From the NCBI RefSeq assembly GCF_900176005.1, contig NZ_LT838272.1:124001-188000 (forward strand): a DNA stretch of 64,000 nucleotides. The letters run 5' to 3'. The DNA comes from Thermanaeromonas toyohensis ToBE. Its GTDB lineage: Bacteria; Bacillota; DSM-521; Neomoorellales; Neomoorellaceae. The position numbers and the translations under genes were made by a program. The notes beneath the pieces were generated by a model that made no database searches, had not been told where the DNA came from, and saw nothing but the letters and a program-made list of their open reading frames with translations. Position 1 is the first letter of the stretch. Each line of letters opens with the position of its first letter. Below are positions 14,637 to 24,327 of the stretch, one piece after another.

Positions 14637-17264
14637 ATGAAAATACTCGACTTCCGGGCCCTAGAGGGGCCCAATATCTTTTGCTTGCGCCCGGTGCTGG
14701 TGGCCCGGCTCGATTTAGGGAACTATGCTGAGGTTAATACTGGCCAAATCTTAAGTTTTGGGGAAAAACTTATGGCTACCTTGCCGGGTCTTAAGGATCA
14801 CCATTGCTCCCGGGGATATAAAGGGGGATTTCAGGAGAGGTTGCTGGAGGGGACTTACCTGGGTCACGTGGTGGAACACGTCGCCCTAGAGCTCCTCTGG
14901 CTGGCCGGTGAGGAGGTTTCTTACGGCAAAACCCGGCATACCCAAACCCCCGGGCTGGTAGAGATCATCCTGGAGTACAGCTGTAAGAAGGCTGCGGAAA
15001 CAGCCCTTGGTCTTGCGGTGGATTTGGTCTTAAGCCTTCTTCAGGAAAAAGATTATAACGTCCAGGCCACCCTAAAAAGGCTAAAGGAGGTTCTCGATAA
15101 GCACCGCCTGGGCCCCAGCACAGAAGCCATTGTAGCTGCCTGCCGTCGCCGCGGTATTCCAGTACGGCCCTTAGGGGAAGGAAGTTTGCTCCAGCTGGGG
15201 TACGGCTGCCGTAGCCGCCGGATATGGGCTACTATAACTGAAAACACTAGCTGCCTAGCCGTGGATATAGCCAGGGATAAGGCTTTGACCAAAAAGCTAC
15301 TAAAGGAGTTCGGCTTGCCGGTACCCCGGGGGTTGGTAGTTGAAAGCCCGGAGGAAGCAGTAACTGCGGCCCATGAGCTGGGTTTTCCTGTAGTAGTAAA
15401 ACCCCTCCACGGAAACCAAGGGAAGGGTGTTTTTACCAACCTTAAGAAAGCCTCCGAGGTTAGGCGGGCTTACCGGGAGGCGGCAGCCTACGGTCCCGTT
15501 CTGGTCGAAGAGCATCTTCCTGGACGTCAATATAGGCTTTTAGTGGTTAAGGGAAAATTTATAGCCGCTTCCGAGCGCTTGCCCGCGCAGGTTGTGGGTG
15601 ATGGCCAGCATTCCATCCGGGAGCTTATTAAACTAGCCAATTTAGACCCAGCCCGCGGCGAAGGTCACGACCGCCCCTTAACCAGGCTGCCTTTAGATAG
15701 CCTAACCCTTTTTACCTTAAGGCGCCAAGGATGGTCCCTAGAGGATATACCTCCTAAAGGTACAGTCATCCTTTTAAGGGAAAGCGCTAACCTAAGTACG
15801 GGCGGGACCGCGGTAGATGTAACTGACCGGGTTCACCCCCGTAATGCCGAATTAGCTATAGAGGCGGCCAGGATCATCGGCCTGGATGTAGCTGGGGTGG
15901 ATATGATCTGCCCCGATATTACCCGCCCGTTAACTACTGGAGGGGGTGGAATTGTAGAGGTAAATGCAGCTCCAGGAATCCGTATGCACCATTTTCCCAC
16001 AGCTGGTCAGCCCCGGGATGCCGCAGCGGCCATAGTGGAAAGCCTTTTTCCTCCGGGAGACGATGGCCGCATCCCCATTGTATCTATCACGGGCACCAAC
16101 GGTAAAACTACCACAGCCCGCCTTATCGCCTATATCCTGGGCTTGACTGGTTTAACGGTAGGCCTTACCACCACCGATGGGATATATATTGGAGGACGGC
16201 TAGTGGAAAAGGGAGATGCGGCGGGTCCAGCTAGTGCCCGGAGGATCTTGGCTGACCGGAGGGTGGAGGTGGCTGTGCTGGAAACAGCCCGCGGAGGGAT
16301 TTTGCGGGCGGGGCTAGCTTACGACCGGGCGGATGTAGGTATTGTACTTAACGTTAGCGAAGATCACCTGGGTCAATATGGGGTGGAAACCTTGGAAGAT
16401 TTAGCCTACGTTAAATCCCTGGTGGTAGAAACAGTCAAGGAGGACGGCTGGTCAGTGTTAAATGCCGACGATCCTTTAACAGCACGGATGCGGGATCAAG
16501 CCCGGGGTAAGGTCATATTCTTTAGTTTAAACAGCCGTAACCCTATAGTGGTAAATCACCTAACTGGTGGGGGTACGGCCGTCTATACTCAAGCTGGCTA
16601 TATCTTTATAGCCCAGGGGAGCTTAAAAAAGAGGCTTCTGCCCGTTTCCGCAGTAACTTGCGCCTTTAAAGGTCTGGCCCGCCATAACCTGCAGAACGCT
16701 TTAGCTGCTGTAGCTGCCTGCCTGGCTTTAAATATCCCTTTTTCTACAATAGCCCGGGGTTTAAAGGAGTTCGGCCGGGTACCAGAGCATAACCCAGGGC
16801 GCCTGATGTTCCAGGAAATTGGCGGGGTTAAGGTTATTATAGATTATGGCCATAACCCGGCAGGTTTTGAGAGCGTGCTTAAGCTAGCCAGGCAGATCTC
16901 CCCTGAGGTAATAGGGGTAATCGGGGTGCCGGGGGACCGGCCGGACAGTTCTATCCTTAAGAGTGGAATGGTGGCGGGCCGCTTCTGCTATCGGCTGGTC
17001 ATAAAGGAAGACAAGGATCGGCGGGGCCGGAATCCCGGGGAGGTAGCTAGCTTGCTACACCGAGGAGCCTTGGCTGCGGGGCTTTCTCCGGAAAGGATAG
17101 AAGTGGAGCTTAAAGAGAAGGAGGCGGTTAATAAAGCCTTAATGAGAGCGCGACCTGGCCAGGTAGTAGCCATTTTTTACGAGGAATTAGAGGTAGTTTG
17201 TCAGGTAGTTAATAGGTTTAAGAGTGAAAAAAGAGGATTTTTGCTAGATATGGTGTATAATTAA
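14637..17264 (+). CDS. cphA: Cyanophycin synthetase
   Basis: The 875-residue, full-length CphA polymerises aspartate and arginine into cyanophycin using ATP. The order is as expected: N-terminal domain (about 1-160), ATP-grasp domain (about 210-470; PVVVKPLHGNQGKGV, VEEHLPGRQYRLLVV, GIVEVNAAPG) adding arginine or aspartate, then a Mur-ligase-like domain (GTNGKTT at 486-492, NVSEDHLGQYG, DYGHNPAGF). Both catalytic halves look intact. No dipeptidase (isoaspartyl) gene is next to it. It is followed by ispE 59 bases on. Confidence 0.95.
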   Translation: MKILDFRALEGPNIFCLRPVLVARLDLGNYAEVNTGQILSFGEKLMATLPGLKDHHCSRGYKGGFQERLLEGTYLGHVVEHVALELLWLAGEEVSYGKTRHTQTPGLVEIILEYSCKKAAETALGLAVDLVLSLLQEKDYNVQATLKRLKEVLDKHRLGPSTEAIVAACRRRGIPVRPLGEGSLLQLGYGCRSRRIWATITENTSCLAVDIARDKALTKKLLKEFGLPVPRGLVVESPEEAVTAAHELGFPVVVKPLHGNQGKGVFTNLKKASEVRRAYREAAAYGPVLVEEHLPGRQYRLLVVKGKFIAASERLPAQVVGDGQHSIRELIKLANLDPARGEGHDRPLTRLPLDSLTLFTLRRQGWSLEDIPPKGTVILLRESANLSTGGTAVDVTDRVHPRNAELAIEAARIIGLDVAGVDMICPDITRPLTTGGGGIVEVNAAPGIRMHHFPTAGQPRDAAAAIVESLFPPGDDGRIPIVSITGTNGKTTTARLIAYILGLTGLTVGLTTTDGIYIGGRLVEKGDAAGPASARRILADRRVEVAVLETARGGILRAGLAYDRADVGIVLNVSEDHLGQYGVETLEDLAYVKSLVVETVKEDGWSVLNADDPLTARMRDQARGKVIFFSLNSRNPIVVNHLTGGGTAVYTQAGYIFIAQGSLKKRLLPVSAVTCAFKGLARHNLQNALAAVAACLALNIPFSTIARGLKEFGRVPEHNPGRLMFQEIGGVKVIIDYGHNPAGFESVLKLARQISPEVIGVIGVPGDRPDSSILKSGMVAGRFCYRLVIKEDKDRRGRNPGEVASLLHRGALAAGLSPERIEVELKEKEAVNKALMRARPGQVVAIFYEELEVVCQVVNRFKSEKRGFLLDMVYN

Positions 17265-17323
17265 GGGACAGGGGATTTTGGTCTTAAGCTTTTACTGACC
17301 TTAAGAAGGAATGTGAGGTTCTT

Positions 17324-18178
17324 TTGCAGGAGATCACCTTACGGGCTTATGCCAAGATCAATTTAACTTTAGAAGTTAAAGGGACCAGGGACGACGGATA
17401 CCATGAAATAAGTACTATCTTCCAGAGTATAGCCCTGCACGATACAGTGACCTTGCGACGAGCGGAAAGTATCGAGCTAGAAGTTAAGGGGATGGAAGGG
17501 CTTCAAAGGCCGGAGAATCTGGCCTGGCGGGCGGCCGCGCTCTTGCGGGAAAGGTATCCTTTTCCAGGGGTAAAAATAATCCTAGAAAAAAATATACCTG
17601 TAGCTGCTGGCCTGGCTGGGGGGAGTACCGATGCCGCAGCTGTCCTTATAGGCTTAAATTATCTTTTCGGTTTAGGCCTTACTCCTGGTATGCTGGCTTG
17701 CTTAGGGGAAAGGCTGGGTGCCGATGTACCCTTCTGTATCCTAGGGGGTACTGCCCTGGGTAGGGGAAAAGGGGAAAGGTTGCTGCTTTTACCTTCTCCT
17801 CCTCGCCTGTGGCTGGTTATAGTTAGACCCTCCTTCGCTGTTAGTAGCCGGGAAATTTATGCAAGTTGGGATGCTGGCGTAGGCGGTAAGGATTTTGTGT
17901 TACCCCAAGAAGAAGAAGCTGTGGCAGCCTTGTATCATGGTGACCGGCAAGCTTTAGTGGCTTCTTTAGGCAATGCCCTGGAGAAGGTTACCTGTACCCT
18001 TTATCCTGAGGTGAAGGCTATAAAGGAGCGCTTGTTGGCCTATGGGGCAGAGAAGGCCGTCATGTGTGGCAGCGGCCCGGCTGTCTTCGGGGTAGTCCCT
18101 AACCGGGAGGAAGCGGAGAGGATCGCCCGGAGGCTAAAACCTAAATACCCGGATACCTTCATTACGCATACTTTATAA
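17324..18178 (+). CDS. ispE: 4-diphosphocytidyl-2-C-methyl-D-erythritol kinase
   Basis: IspE phosphorylates CDP-ME in the non-mevalonate isoprenoid pathway. The 284-residue product has the GHMP-kinase features: N-terminal AYAKINLTLEV, ATP loop PVAAGLAGGSTDAAA (about 90-104) and a C-terminal MCGSGPAVFG glycine motif. TTG start with AAGGAATGTGAGG upstream. The veg-ispE-regulator-glmU-prs order is the conserved Firmicute one, interrupted by the tup and cph insertions. Confidence 0.95.
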   Translation: MQEITLRAYAKINLTLEVKGTRDDGYHEISTIFQSIALHDTVTLRRAESIELEVKGMEGLQRPENLAWRAAALLRERYPFPGVKIILEKNIPVAAGLAGGSTDAAAVLIGLNYLFGLGLTPGMLACLGERLGADVPFCILGGTALGRGKGERLLLLPSPPRLWLVIVRPSFAVSSREIYASWDAGVGGKDFVLPQEEEAVAALYHGDRQALVASLGNALEKVTCTLYPEVKAIKERLLAYGAEKAVMCGSGPAVFGVVPNREEAERIARRLKPKYPDTFITHTL

Positions 18179-18344
18179 AATCACGTGTTATAAATTTATG
18201 CTCCTTGCTGTTTCTGTTTTGTTCTATGAACTTTGTGCCTAACTTTGCCTTTCGCCAAGCTAGAGTTTGGAAAGCAGGTTTTTCAATAGGGAAACTTGAG
18301 ACAATTTAAAGATGGGGGAGTTTAAATTCCGGAGGGAGATATTT

Positions 18345-19043
18345 ATGAAAAATATACTAGCTGGGAAGCTAGAAAACTATAAGCCTCTACGGGAGATCGT
18401 CTTTGAAACTTTGCGCGAAGCCATCATTACGGGCCAGCTCAAAGCAGGGGAGCGCCTGATGGAAGTACAGCTGGCGGAAGAAATGGGGGTAAGCCGTACC
18501 CCTGTCCGGGAAGCCATCCGCAAGCTGGAATTGGAAGGCTTCGTAGTCATGATACCCCGGAAAGGAGCTTATGTGGCTGATATTTCTACAAAAGACATCG
18601 CTGATGTTTTTGAAATACGGGCTGCCCTGGAAGCTTTGGCTGCTGCCCTGGCCTGTGAACGCATTACCGAAGAAGAACTGGAAGAACTTGAGCGTCTACT
18701 TGTACGGGTGGCTGAATGTGTAGAAAAAAACGACTTAGAAACCCTTATTCAAGTAGATACCCAATTTCACGATGTCCTATACCGTGCCAGCCGCAACGAC
18801 CGGTTGGTCCAGATAATAAACAACTTAAGGGAGCAGATCCAGCGGTTCCGTACTACTTCCCTGGCTACTCCTGGCCGCATGCGGGAAACCTTGGAAGAGC
18901 ATAAGGCTCTGGTGGAGGCTATTGCTGCCCGGAACGTTGAACTTGCTCAACGTCTGGCCCAGGAGCATATAGAAAACGCTGAAAATCGCATGCTAGAGGC
19001 CATCCGGGAAGAGATGCGTGCACGCCAGGGGGAAAGCTCATAA
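18345..19043 (+). CDS. GntR/FadR-type transcriptional regulator
   Basis: The 232-residue protein has an N-terminal GntR winged HTH (about 12-80; RLMEVQLAEEMGVSRTPVREA) and a C-terminal FCD helical ligand domain (about 85-225; FEIRAALE, DTQFHDVLY, EHKALVEAI carry the usual Asp/His metal ligands). It likely senses an organic acid. I use ATG 18345, eight bases after GGAGGG; an in-frame ATG at 18312 has no SD. It holds the place of purR in Bacillus. The target is unknown; two AAGCTCCGGT repeats just downstream are possible sites. Confidence 0.88.
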   Translation: MKNILAGKLENYKPLREIVFETLREAIITGQLKAGERLMEVQLAEEMGVSRTPVREAIRKLELEGFVVMIPRKGAYVADISTKDIADVFEIRAALEALAAALACERITEEELEELERLLVRVAECVEKNDLETLIQVDTQFHDVLYRASRNDRLVQIINNLREQIQRFRTTSLATPGRMRETLEEHKALVEAIAARNVELAQRLAQEHIENAENRMLEAIREEMRARQGESS

Positions 19044-19087
19044 GTTAAAGAAGGGGTAAAAGGGCATAAAGGAGGTTTTGTATAAAA

Positions 19088-19114
19088 AAGCTCCGGTTAT
19101 TAAGAAGCTCCGGT
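19088..19114 (+). repeat. Pair of 10-bp direct repeats
   Basis: AAGCTCCGGT occurs at 19088-19097 and 19105-19114, period 17, in the gap between the GntR gene and the nucleotidyltransferase gene. Possible regulator site; no other support. Confidence 0.4.
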
Positions 19115-19161
19115 ACGGTTCCTTTATTTTTGAAGGGTTAGGACTTTAGGAGGTAAAAGGG

Positions 19162-19932
19162 ATGAGGAACATTGACGGGATAGTGCTGGCCGGGGGTAGC
19201 CCGGGGAAGGGAGAGATTTTAGGAGCCACCACCGAAGCCCTCCTCCCTGTGGGTGGTCGTCCTATGGTTACGTGGGTATTACGGGCACTACAAGATTCAG
19301 GCTGTATAGAGCGCCTGGTCCTGGTGGGACCGCCGGAGCTTTCGACATTAGCCGAAGAAGAGGGGGTATACTGGGTTTTAGCTGGGTCTTCCGCTGTAGA
19401 AAGTGCCTTGAACGGGTACCGGGCTTTGGAGGGGAGCAGATGGCTTCTCTTGGCTACAGCCGATCTCCCCCTTCTTACCCCCCAAGCGGTGAGGGATTTT
19501 TTAGAGCGCTGCCTTAAGGTAGAGGCAGACCTTTATTATCCCATTATTACCCGCCAATCTGTGGAGGAAAAATTCGGGGGAGCTCGCCGCACATATGTGC
19601 GCCTTAAGGAGGGGACCTTCACAGGGGGCAACTTGGCCCTTATGCGGGCGGACGCCCTTATGCCTTGTGCCCTTCAGGGGGAAAAATTAGTTAAGCTGCG
19701 CAAAAGCCCTTTAGGCCTGGCCAGACAGATAGGCCTTTTGTTTATTTTGAAATTTATTTTAGGCAGGCTTACCCTAGCGGAAGTGGAGAGGAACTTTTCT
19801 CATCTTTTAGGAGTCCGTGGGGTGGCTATAATTACTCCTTATCCAGAGATAGGTATGGATGTAGATAAACGGGAGGATTGGGAGCTGGTGCGCCGGGTCT
19901 TTGACTCGGCAACATTTCTGGGGGGAGGGTAA
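19162..19932 (+). CDS. MobA-like nucleotidyltransferase
   Basis: The 256-residue protein has the NTP-transferase fold of MobA/IspD/GlmU: glycine-rich start (GIVLAGG), a substrate Lys/Pro region (EALLPVGGRPMV), and TADLPLL with the metal aspartate. Unlike standard MobA it has a longer C-terminal half, ending in PYPEIGMDVDKREDWELV. Substrate unknown; a sugar-1-phosphate or cofactor nucleotidyl transfer is likely. It sits four bases upstream of glmU, so nucleotide-sugar metabolism is a reasonable inference. SD TTAGGAGG precedes the ATG. Confidence 0.8.
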   Translation: MRNIDGIVLAGGSPGKGEILGATTEALLPVGGRPMVTWVLRALQDSGCIERLVLVGPPELSTLAEEEGVYWVLAGSSAVESALNGYRALEGSRWLLLATADLPLLTPQAVRDFLERCLKVEADLYYPIITRQSVEEKFGGARRTYVRLKEGTFTGGNLALMRADALMPCALQGEKLVKLRKSPLGLARQIGLLFILKFILGRLTLAEVERNFSHLLGVRGVAIITPYPEIGMDVDKREDWELVRRVFDSATFLGGG

Positions 19933-19935
19933 AAG

Positions 19936-21324
19936 GTGGAGGGAGTAGTAGCCGTCATCTTGGCGGCCGGCGAAGGGAAGAGGATGCGTTCCGACTTACC
20001 CAAGGTTCTTCACCGGGTAGCGGGTAGGACCCTCGTTGAGCATGTGTTGGCGGCTGTGGAGGGAGCCGGTATCCACGAGATCGTTTTGGTGATAGGCCAT
20101 GGGGGTGAGCTAGTACGTTCTTATTTAGGTCCTCGCTATAAATATGCCTGGCAGGAAAGGCAGTTGGGAACAGGACACGCCCTGGCCCAAGCTCAAGAGC
20201 TTGTGAGGGGAGCCTCGACCCTCCTAGTATTGTGTGGCGACACCCCCTTGCTCCGGTCCTCCACCCTGGCTGCCCTGGTGGCTGCCCACCGGGAGGAAGG
20301 GGCTGCGGCTACCTTGCTGGTGGCTTGTGTGGAGGATCCCACCGGGTATGGCCGGGTGTTGCGCGACTCCCATGGTCTAGTACAAAAGGTAGTGGAAGAA
20401 CGGGATGCCACCCCCGATATTAAAGCTATTAAGGAGATTAACAGTGGGACCTATTGTTTTACCGCTTCCCTGGTCTGGCCAGCTCTAGAAGAGATAAAGC
20501 CTTTAAATGCCCAGGGTGAATATTATTTAACAGACATAATTGAGCTTTTCTGCCGTAGGAATGAAAAGGTCCAGGCTATAAAATGTGCAGATCCGGAGGA
20601 AATCTTAGGGGTAAACGACCGGGTGGAACTGGCCCGTGCTGCTCAAGTACTTCGCCGGCGAATAAACGAGGAACTTATGCTTAAAGGGGTGACTATAGTA
20701 GACCCCGCTACTACCTTTATCGATGCCGGGGTAGAAGTGGGCCGGGATACAGTGATATTACCCTTCACTTTTTTAGAAGGGAGGACCTCTATTGGTTCCC
20801 GTTGTATTATTGGACCCCAGACTACCGTAAAGGATAGCTCCATTGGGGAGGAAACCTCCATAAGTTACTCCGTTATTTGGGAAAGCGTAGTAGGTTCCCG
20901 TTGTCAGATAGGCCCCTTCGCTTACTTGCGACCGGGAACAATTTTAGCTGACCGGGTGAAGGTGGGGGATTTTGTAGAAATCAAAGCTTCACGGGTGGGC
21001 GAGGATAGCAAGGTACCCCATTTGACCTACTTAGGGGATGCTGAAGTGGGGAAAAACGTGAATATCGGAGCGGGCACCATTACCTGCAACTACGATGGCC
21101 ACCAGAAATGGCCCACTATAATAGGCGATGGAGCTTTTATCGGTAGCAATACCAACTTGGTGGCGCCGGTAGAAGTGGGGGAAAAGGCTTTAATAGGCGC
21201 GGGTTCCACTATAACTAAAAATGTACCGGCAGGAGCCTTGGCTTTAGCTCGGGCCCGGCAGGTCAACCTTCCAGACAGAGGCCGGGCTAAGCTAGATAAA
21301 AGGGAAAGGTCGGGTGAGGGATGA
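19936..21324 (+). CDS. glmU: Bifunctional GlmU: GlcN-1-P acetyltransferase / GlcNAc-1-P uridyltransferase
   Basis: GlmU makes UDP-GlcNAc for peptidoglycan and wall polymers. The 462-residue product has the uridyltransferase domain ([31 protein letters not shown]; residues 1-230) and a left-handed beta-helix acetyltransferase domain of hexapeptide repeats (about 250-440; [25 protein letters not shown]). GTG start; its end overlaps prs (ATGA), indicating coupled translation. Confidence 0.96.
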   Translation: MEGVVAVILAAGEGKRMRSDLPKVLHRVAGRTLVEHVLAAVEGAGIHEIVLVIGHGGELVRSYLGPRYKYAWQERQLGTGHALAQAQELVRGASTLLVLCGDTPLLRSSTLAALVAAHREEGAAATLLVACVEDPTGYGRVLRDSHGLVQKVVEERDATPDIKAIKEINSGTYCFTASLVWPALEEIKPLNAQGEYYLTDIIELFCRRNEKVQAIKCADPEEILGVNDRVELARAAQVLRRRINEELMLKGVTIVDPATTFIDAGVEVGRDTVILPFTFLEGRTSIGSRCIIGPQTTVKDSSIGEETSISYSVIWESVVGSRCQIGPFAYLRPGTILADRVKVGDFVEIKASRVGEDSKVPHLTYLGDAEVGKNVNIGAGTITCNYDGHQKWPTIIGDGAFIGSNTNLVAPVEVGEKALIGAGSTITKNVPAGALALARARQVNLPDRGRAKLDKRERSGEG

Positions 21325-22268
21325 CCAGCGAAACAGATATGCTAAAGATCTTCACAGGCAATGCCAACCCTAAGCTCGCCCAGGAGATCTGCGCCTACCT
21401 TAAGGTGCCCCTGGGGAAAGCTAAGGTGGGGCGCTTCAGCGACGGGGAAATAAGCCTAGCCATAGATGAAAGCGTGCGGGGGGCTGATGTCTTTGTAATC
21501 CAGCCTACCTGTAACCCGGTGAACGATAACCTAATGGAACTTTTAATCTTGATAGATGCCCTGCGGCGGGCCTCGGCCTGGCGCATAACAGCAGTAATAC
21601 CATATTATGGATATGCCCGCCAGGAGCGGAAGACCCGGGCGCGAGATCCCATTTCAGCTAAGCTGGTGGCTAACCTCATTACTGCTGCTGGGGCAGACCG
21701 CGTCCTCACCATGGACCTGCACGCTGGGGCCATCCAAGGTTTTTTTGATATACCGGTAGATCATTTGACAGCCATACCTATCCTGGCCGATTACTTTAAG
21801 GCCTTAAATCTTAAAGAGCTGGTTGTAGTCTCGCCTGACGTGGGGGGTGTGATTCGAGCCCGTAATCTAGCCGAACGGCTCAAGGCAGAAATAGCTATCA
21901 TCGACAAGCGTAGACCCACCGCCAACGTAGCTGAAGTAATGAACATAATTGGCGAAGTGGAGGGCAAGACAGTAATCATGGTAGATGATCTCATCGATAC
22001 CGCTGGAACCATATGTTTGGGTGCACAGGCTTTAAAAGAGCAAGGTGCGCGGTCCATCTACGCTTGCTGCACCCACCCGGTGCTCTCCGGGCCTGCCGTG
22101 GAGAGGCTGGAGGCGTCCCCCATTGAGGAAGTAGTGGTTTGCAATACCATTCCGGTACCCGCGGAAAAGAATACGCCTAAGCTCCGCCATCTCTCAGTGG
22201 CTCCCCTTTTAGGGGAGGCCATCATACGTATCCACCGGGACGAATCCGTCAGTACCTTGTTTGATTAA
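21321..22268 (+). CDS. prs: Ribose-phosphate pyrophosphokinase
   Basis: Prs makes PRPP from ribose 5-phosphate and ATP. The 315-residue product contains all class I motifs: [10 protein letters not shown], the ATP loop [32 protein letters not shown] and the PRPP loop [10 protein letters not shown]. It starts at ATG overlapping the glmU stop, as in many Firmicutes. It is convergent with the next gene. Confidence 0.96.
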   Translation: MTSETDMLKIFTGNANPKLAQEICAYLKVPLGKAKVGRFSDGEISLAIDESVRGADVFVIQPTCNPVNDNLMELLILIDALRRASAWRITAVIPYYGYARQERKTRARDPISAKLVANLITAAGADRVLTMDLHAGAIQGFFDIPVDHLTAIPILADYFKALNLKELVVVSPDVGGVIRARNLAERLKAEIAIIDKRRPTANVAEVMNIIGEVEGKTVIMVDDLIDTAGTICLGAQALKEQGARSIYACCTHPVLSGPAVERLEASPIEEVVVCNTIPVPAEKNTPKLRHLSVAPLLGEAIIRIHRDESVSTLFD

Positions 22269-22359
22269 GAGTCGAGATCCAGTGCCAAACTATGGGTTAA
22301 GCTTTAACTTAAGGAGAAAGCAAAACTTATTTTCCTTGTTTCCTTTTGCCCGGGAAAAT

Positions 22360-22983
22360 CTAGTTGGGCTTTAACGGTTTATCCTTTTGGCTTAAGCCAG
22401 GTAAACGCTTAAGGTACCGGTTTAAACTCTGGCCCCATTTTTCGGTAGCTCTTGAGGCAGCTTCCCAGCTAGGCCAGCTCAAAGCACCCCGTCGGCGCTG
22501 GATGAGGTTGGGGGCTTCAGCCTTGGCAATTAAAGCATCGCGGCCGCAGGTGCGGATGGTAGAAGCCGGAAGTAAGGTATGGCCTTGCCACAGCTTCCCT
22601 TTTAACTCCAGCTCTTGTATTTTACCGTCCCGGGGATCAAAAAAGAAATCCTCTACAGTACCTAAGACGACCCCCTCTTCTGTTATTACCCTGGCTCCCA
22701 CCAGGGGCAGAAGTTTCTTAGCTAGCTCCTCTAGCTCAGGTAGGGAGCGCAAGTTTACTACTGCTGAAGCTTCATCGATGGTCACGGCGTGGCTACCAAT
22801 ATTTTTCACATGGCTGTACGGTATTACAGGTTGCTCTTTAAACCAACCCTTACGGTCTAGGATAAGGCCAGCTATTTTTAAGTTTTGGAGATCGAGGAGG
22901 AGCCGCTTTACGCGCCCTACTACTTGCCCGTCGGCTAGGCTTATTACAGGCATTCCCAGGATTTTTTTACTGCGGTGCAGCAT
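22360..22983 (-). CDS. PRC-barrel domain protein
   Basis: The 207-residue cytoplasmic protein has two PRC-barrel repeats (about 10-75, LGMPVISLADGQVVGRVKRL; about 85-150, VGARVITEEGVVLGTVEDF) followed by a basic tail. PRC-barrel proteins of this kind (YlmC/YmxH-like) are small adaptors, linked in some Firmicutes to sporulation or RNA metabolism; no function is established. I place the start at the ATG nine bases after GGGAGG. The overlapping GTG three codons upstream is part of the SD. Transcribed against its neighbours. Confidence 0.8.
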   Translation of the reverse strand: MLHRSKKILGMPVISLADGQVVGRVKRLLLDLQNLKIAGLILDRKGWFKEQPVIPYSHVKNIGSHAVTIDEASAVVNLRSLPELEELAKKLLPLVGARVITEEGVVLGTVEDFFFDPRDGKIQELELKGKLWQGHTLLPASTIRTCGRDALIAKAEAPNLIQRRRGALSWPSWEAASRATEKWGQSLNRYLKRLPGLSQKDKPLKPN

Positions 22984-23075
22984 TCTTTTCACCTCCCGGA
23001 TAGAAAATGTTTATGCTTAAGATGACCAATTTATGCTACATTATAATTTCAGGAGAAAGGGGAGAATTACATTTT

Positions 23076-23690
23076 ATGGAAGCCAGTGTATTAACAGTTC
23101 AGCCTAGGCAGAAAACCGGTAAAGGACCGGCTCGTCGTTTAAGACAGCAAGGTTTGTTACCAGCAATTTTATACGGCCGGGATGCGGGGAATCTTCCCAT
23201 AATGATTAAGCTAAAGGAACTCCAGAGGGTTTTAGAAAGGGAAGGGGAGAGGGCCTTAGTCAAAGTCCATCTGGAAAAGGATGGTGCAAGACAAGAATAC
23301 ATGGCCCTACTCCGGGAAGTCCAGCGCGACCCCATACGGGGCGACCTGCTTCATGTAGATCTCTACCAGGTTCCGGCCGGAGAAAAGATCACTGTTACGG
23401 TACCTGTGGTTTTAGAGGGCGAACCACGAGGGGTCAAAGCTGGGGGTATCCTCCAGCACGGTTTATCAGAGCTGGAGATAGAATGTTTACCTGCTGACCT
23501 GCCGGAAGCCATTGTGGTGGATGTGAGCGGCTTGGACGTTGGTGACCATCTTACCGTGGCCGATATTAAGCCACCTAAAGGAGTGAAGATACTTTCGGAA
23601 CCCGAGGGCCTCATTGCCACCGTGGTGGAACTGGAGAAGGGTGAGGAGGCCGAGGCCGAAGAGGAAGGGGGAGCTCCTGAGGGAGCTTAA
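23076..23690 (+). CDS. rplY: 50S ribosomal protein L25 / general stress protein Ctc
   Basis: The 204-residue, two-domain TL5/Ctc form binds 5S rRNA: the N-terminal L25 domain (about 5-95; KTGKGPARRLRQQGLLPAILYG in parts) and C-terminal beta domain (about 100-185), then an acidic tail (EEAEAEEEGG). ATG 23076 has GGGGAGAA before it. An earlier in-frame ATG (23007) would add 23 residues that are not part of the family. Order prs-ctc-pth is conserved. Confidence 0.93.
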   Translation: MEASVLTVQPRQKTGKGPARRLRQQGLLPAILYGRDAGNLPIMIKLKELQRVLEREGERALVKVHLEKDGARQEYMALLREVQRDPIRGDLLHVDLYQVPAGEKITVTVPVVLEGEPRGVKAGGILQHGLSELEIECLPADLPEAIVVDVSGLDVGDHLTVADIKPPKGVKILSEPEGLIATVVELEKGEEAEAEEEGGAPEGA

Positions 23691-23733
23691 AAGGAGACGG
23701 TATAACGTTTGAGGCAAACGGGGAGGATAACCG

Positions 23734-24297
23734 GTGAAGATGGTTGTGGGCCTGGGTAACCCAGGCCCCTTGTACGAGACCACGCGCCATAATGCTGGTT
23801 TTATGGCCTTAGATCTCCTGGCCGATGAATTAGGGATAAACTTTACCCGGGAAAAGCAGGGGGCCCTCATAGGCACAGGTCAAATAGAGGGCCGGCGAGT
23901 TCTTTTAGTTAAGCCCCTCACCTTTATGAACCTTAGCGGCCAGGCGGTGGCCGGGCTCGCCCGCTGGTACGGTATATATCCTCAGGATATTCTAGTGCTT
24001 TTAGATGATCTGGACCTGCCCCCCGGACGTTTGCGCATCAGGCCACGGGGTAGCTCAGGCGGACATAAAGGTTTAGCCTCTGTACTTGAAGCCCTGGGGA
24101 CCGAAGGGGTACCACGTGCCAGGATCGGTATTGGACGACCTCCTCCGGGTAAGGACGTGGTGGAGTACGTCTTGGAGCCTTTTACTAATCAAGAATGGGA
24201 GGCTGTCCGTCCCATTCTAATACGGGCCGCCGAAGCCGCCCGTTTTTGGATCCTAAGCGGAGACATAGAAGAGGTCATGAATCGATATAATTGTTAA
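23734..24297 (+). CDS. pth: Peptidyl-tRNA hydrolase
   Basis: Pth releases tRNA from prematurely dropped peptidyl-tRNA. The 187-residue product has VGLGNPGPLYETTRHNAGF with the catalytic His, KPLTFMNLSG, DDLDLPPGRLRIR and SSGGHKGL, all as in the family. GTG start behind GGGGAGGATAACC. Confidence 0.96.
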   Translation: MKMVVGLGNPGPLYETTRHNAGFMALDLLADELGINFTREKQGALIGTGQIEGRRVLLVKPLTFMNLSGQAVAGLARWYGIYPQDILVLLDDLDLPPGRLRIRPRGSSGGHKGLASVLEALGTEGVPRARIGIGRPPPGKDVVEYVLEPFTNQEWEAVRPILIRAAEAARFWILSGDIEEVMNRYNC

Positions 24298-24327
24298 AGC
24301 ATAGCGAAGGCGGGAAGGAAACGATAA

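Noticed and set aside
22364-23020. Plus-strand frame of 218 codons opposite the PRC-barrel gene
   Set aside because: The minus-strand frame has clear PRC-barrel repeats and an SD; the plus-strand translation has no family features.
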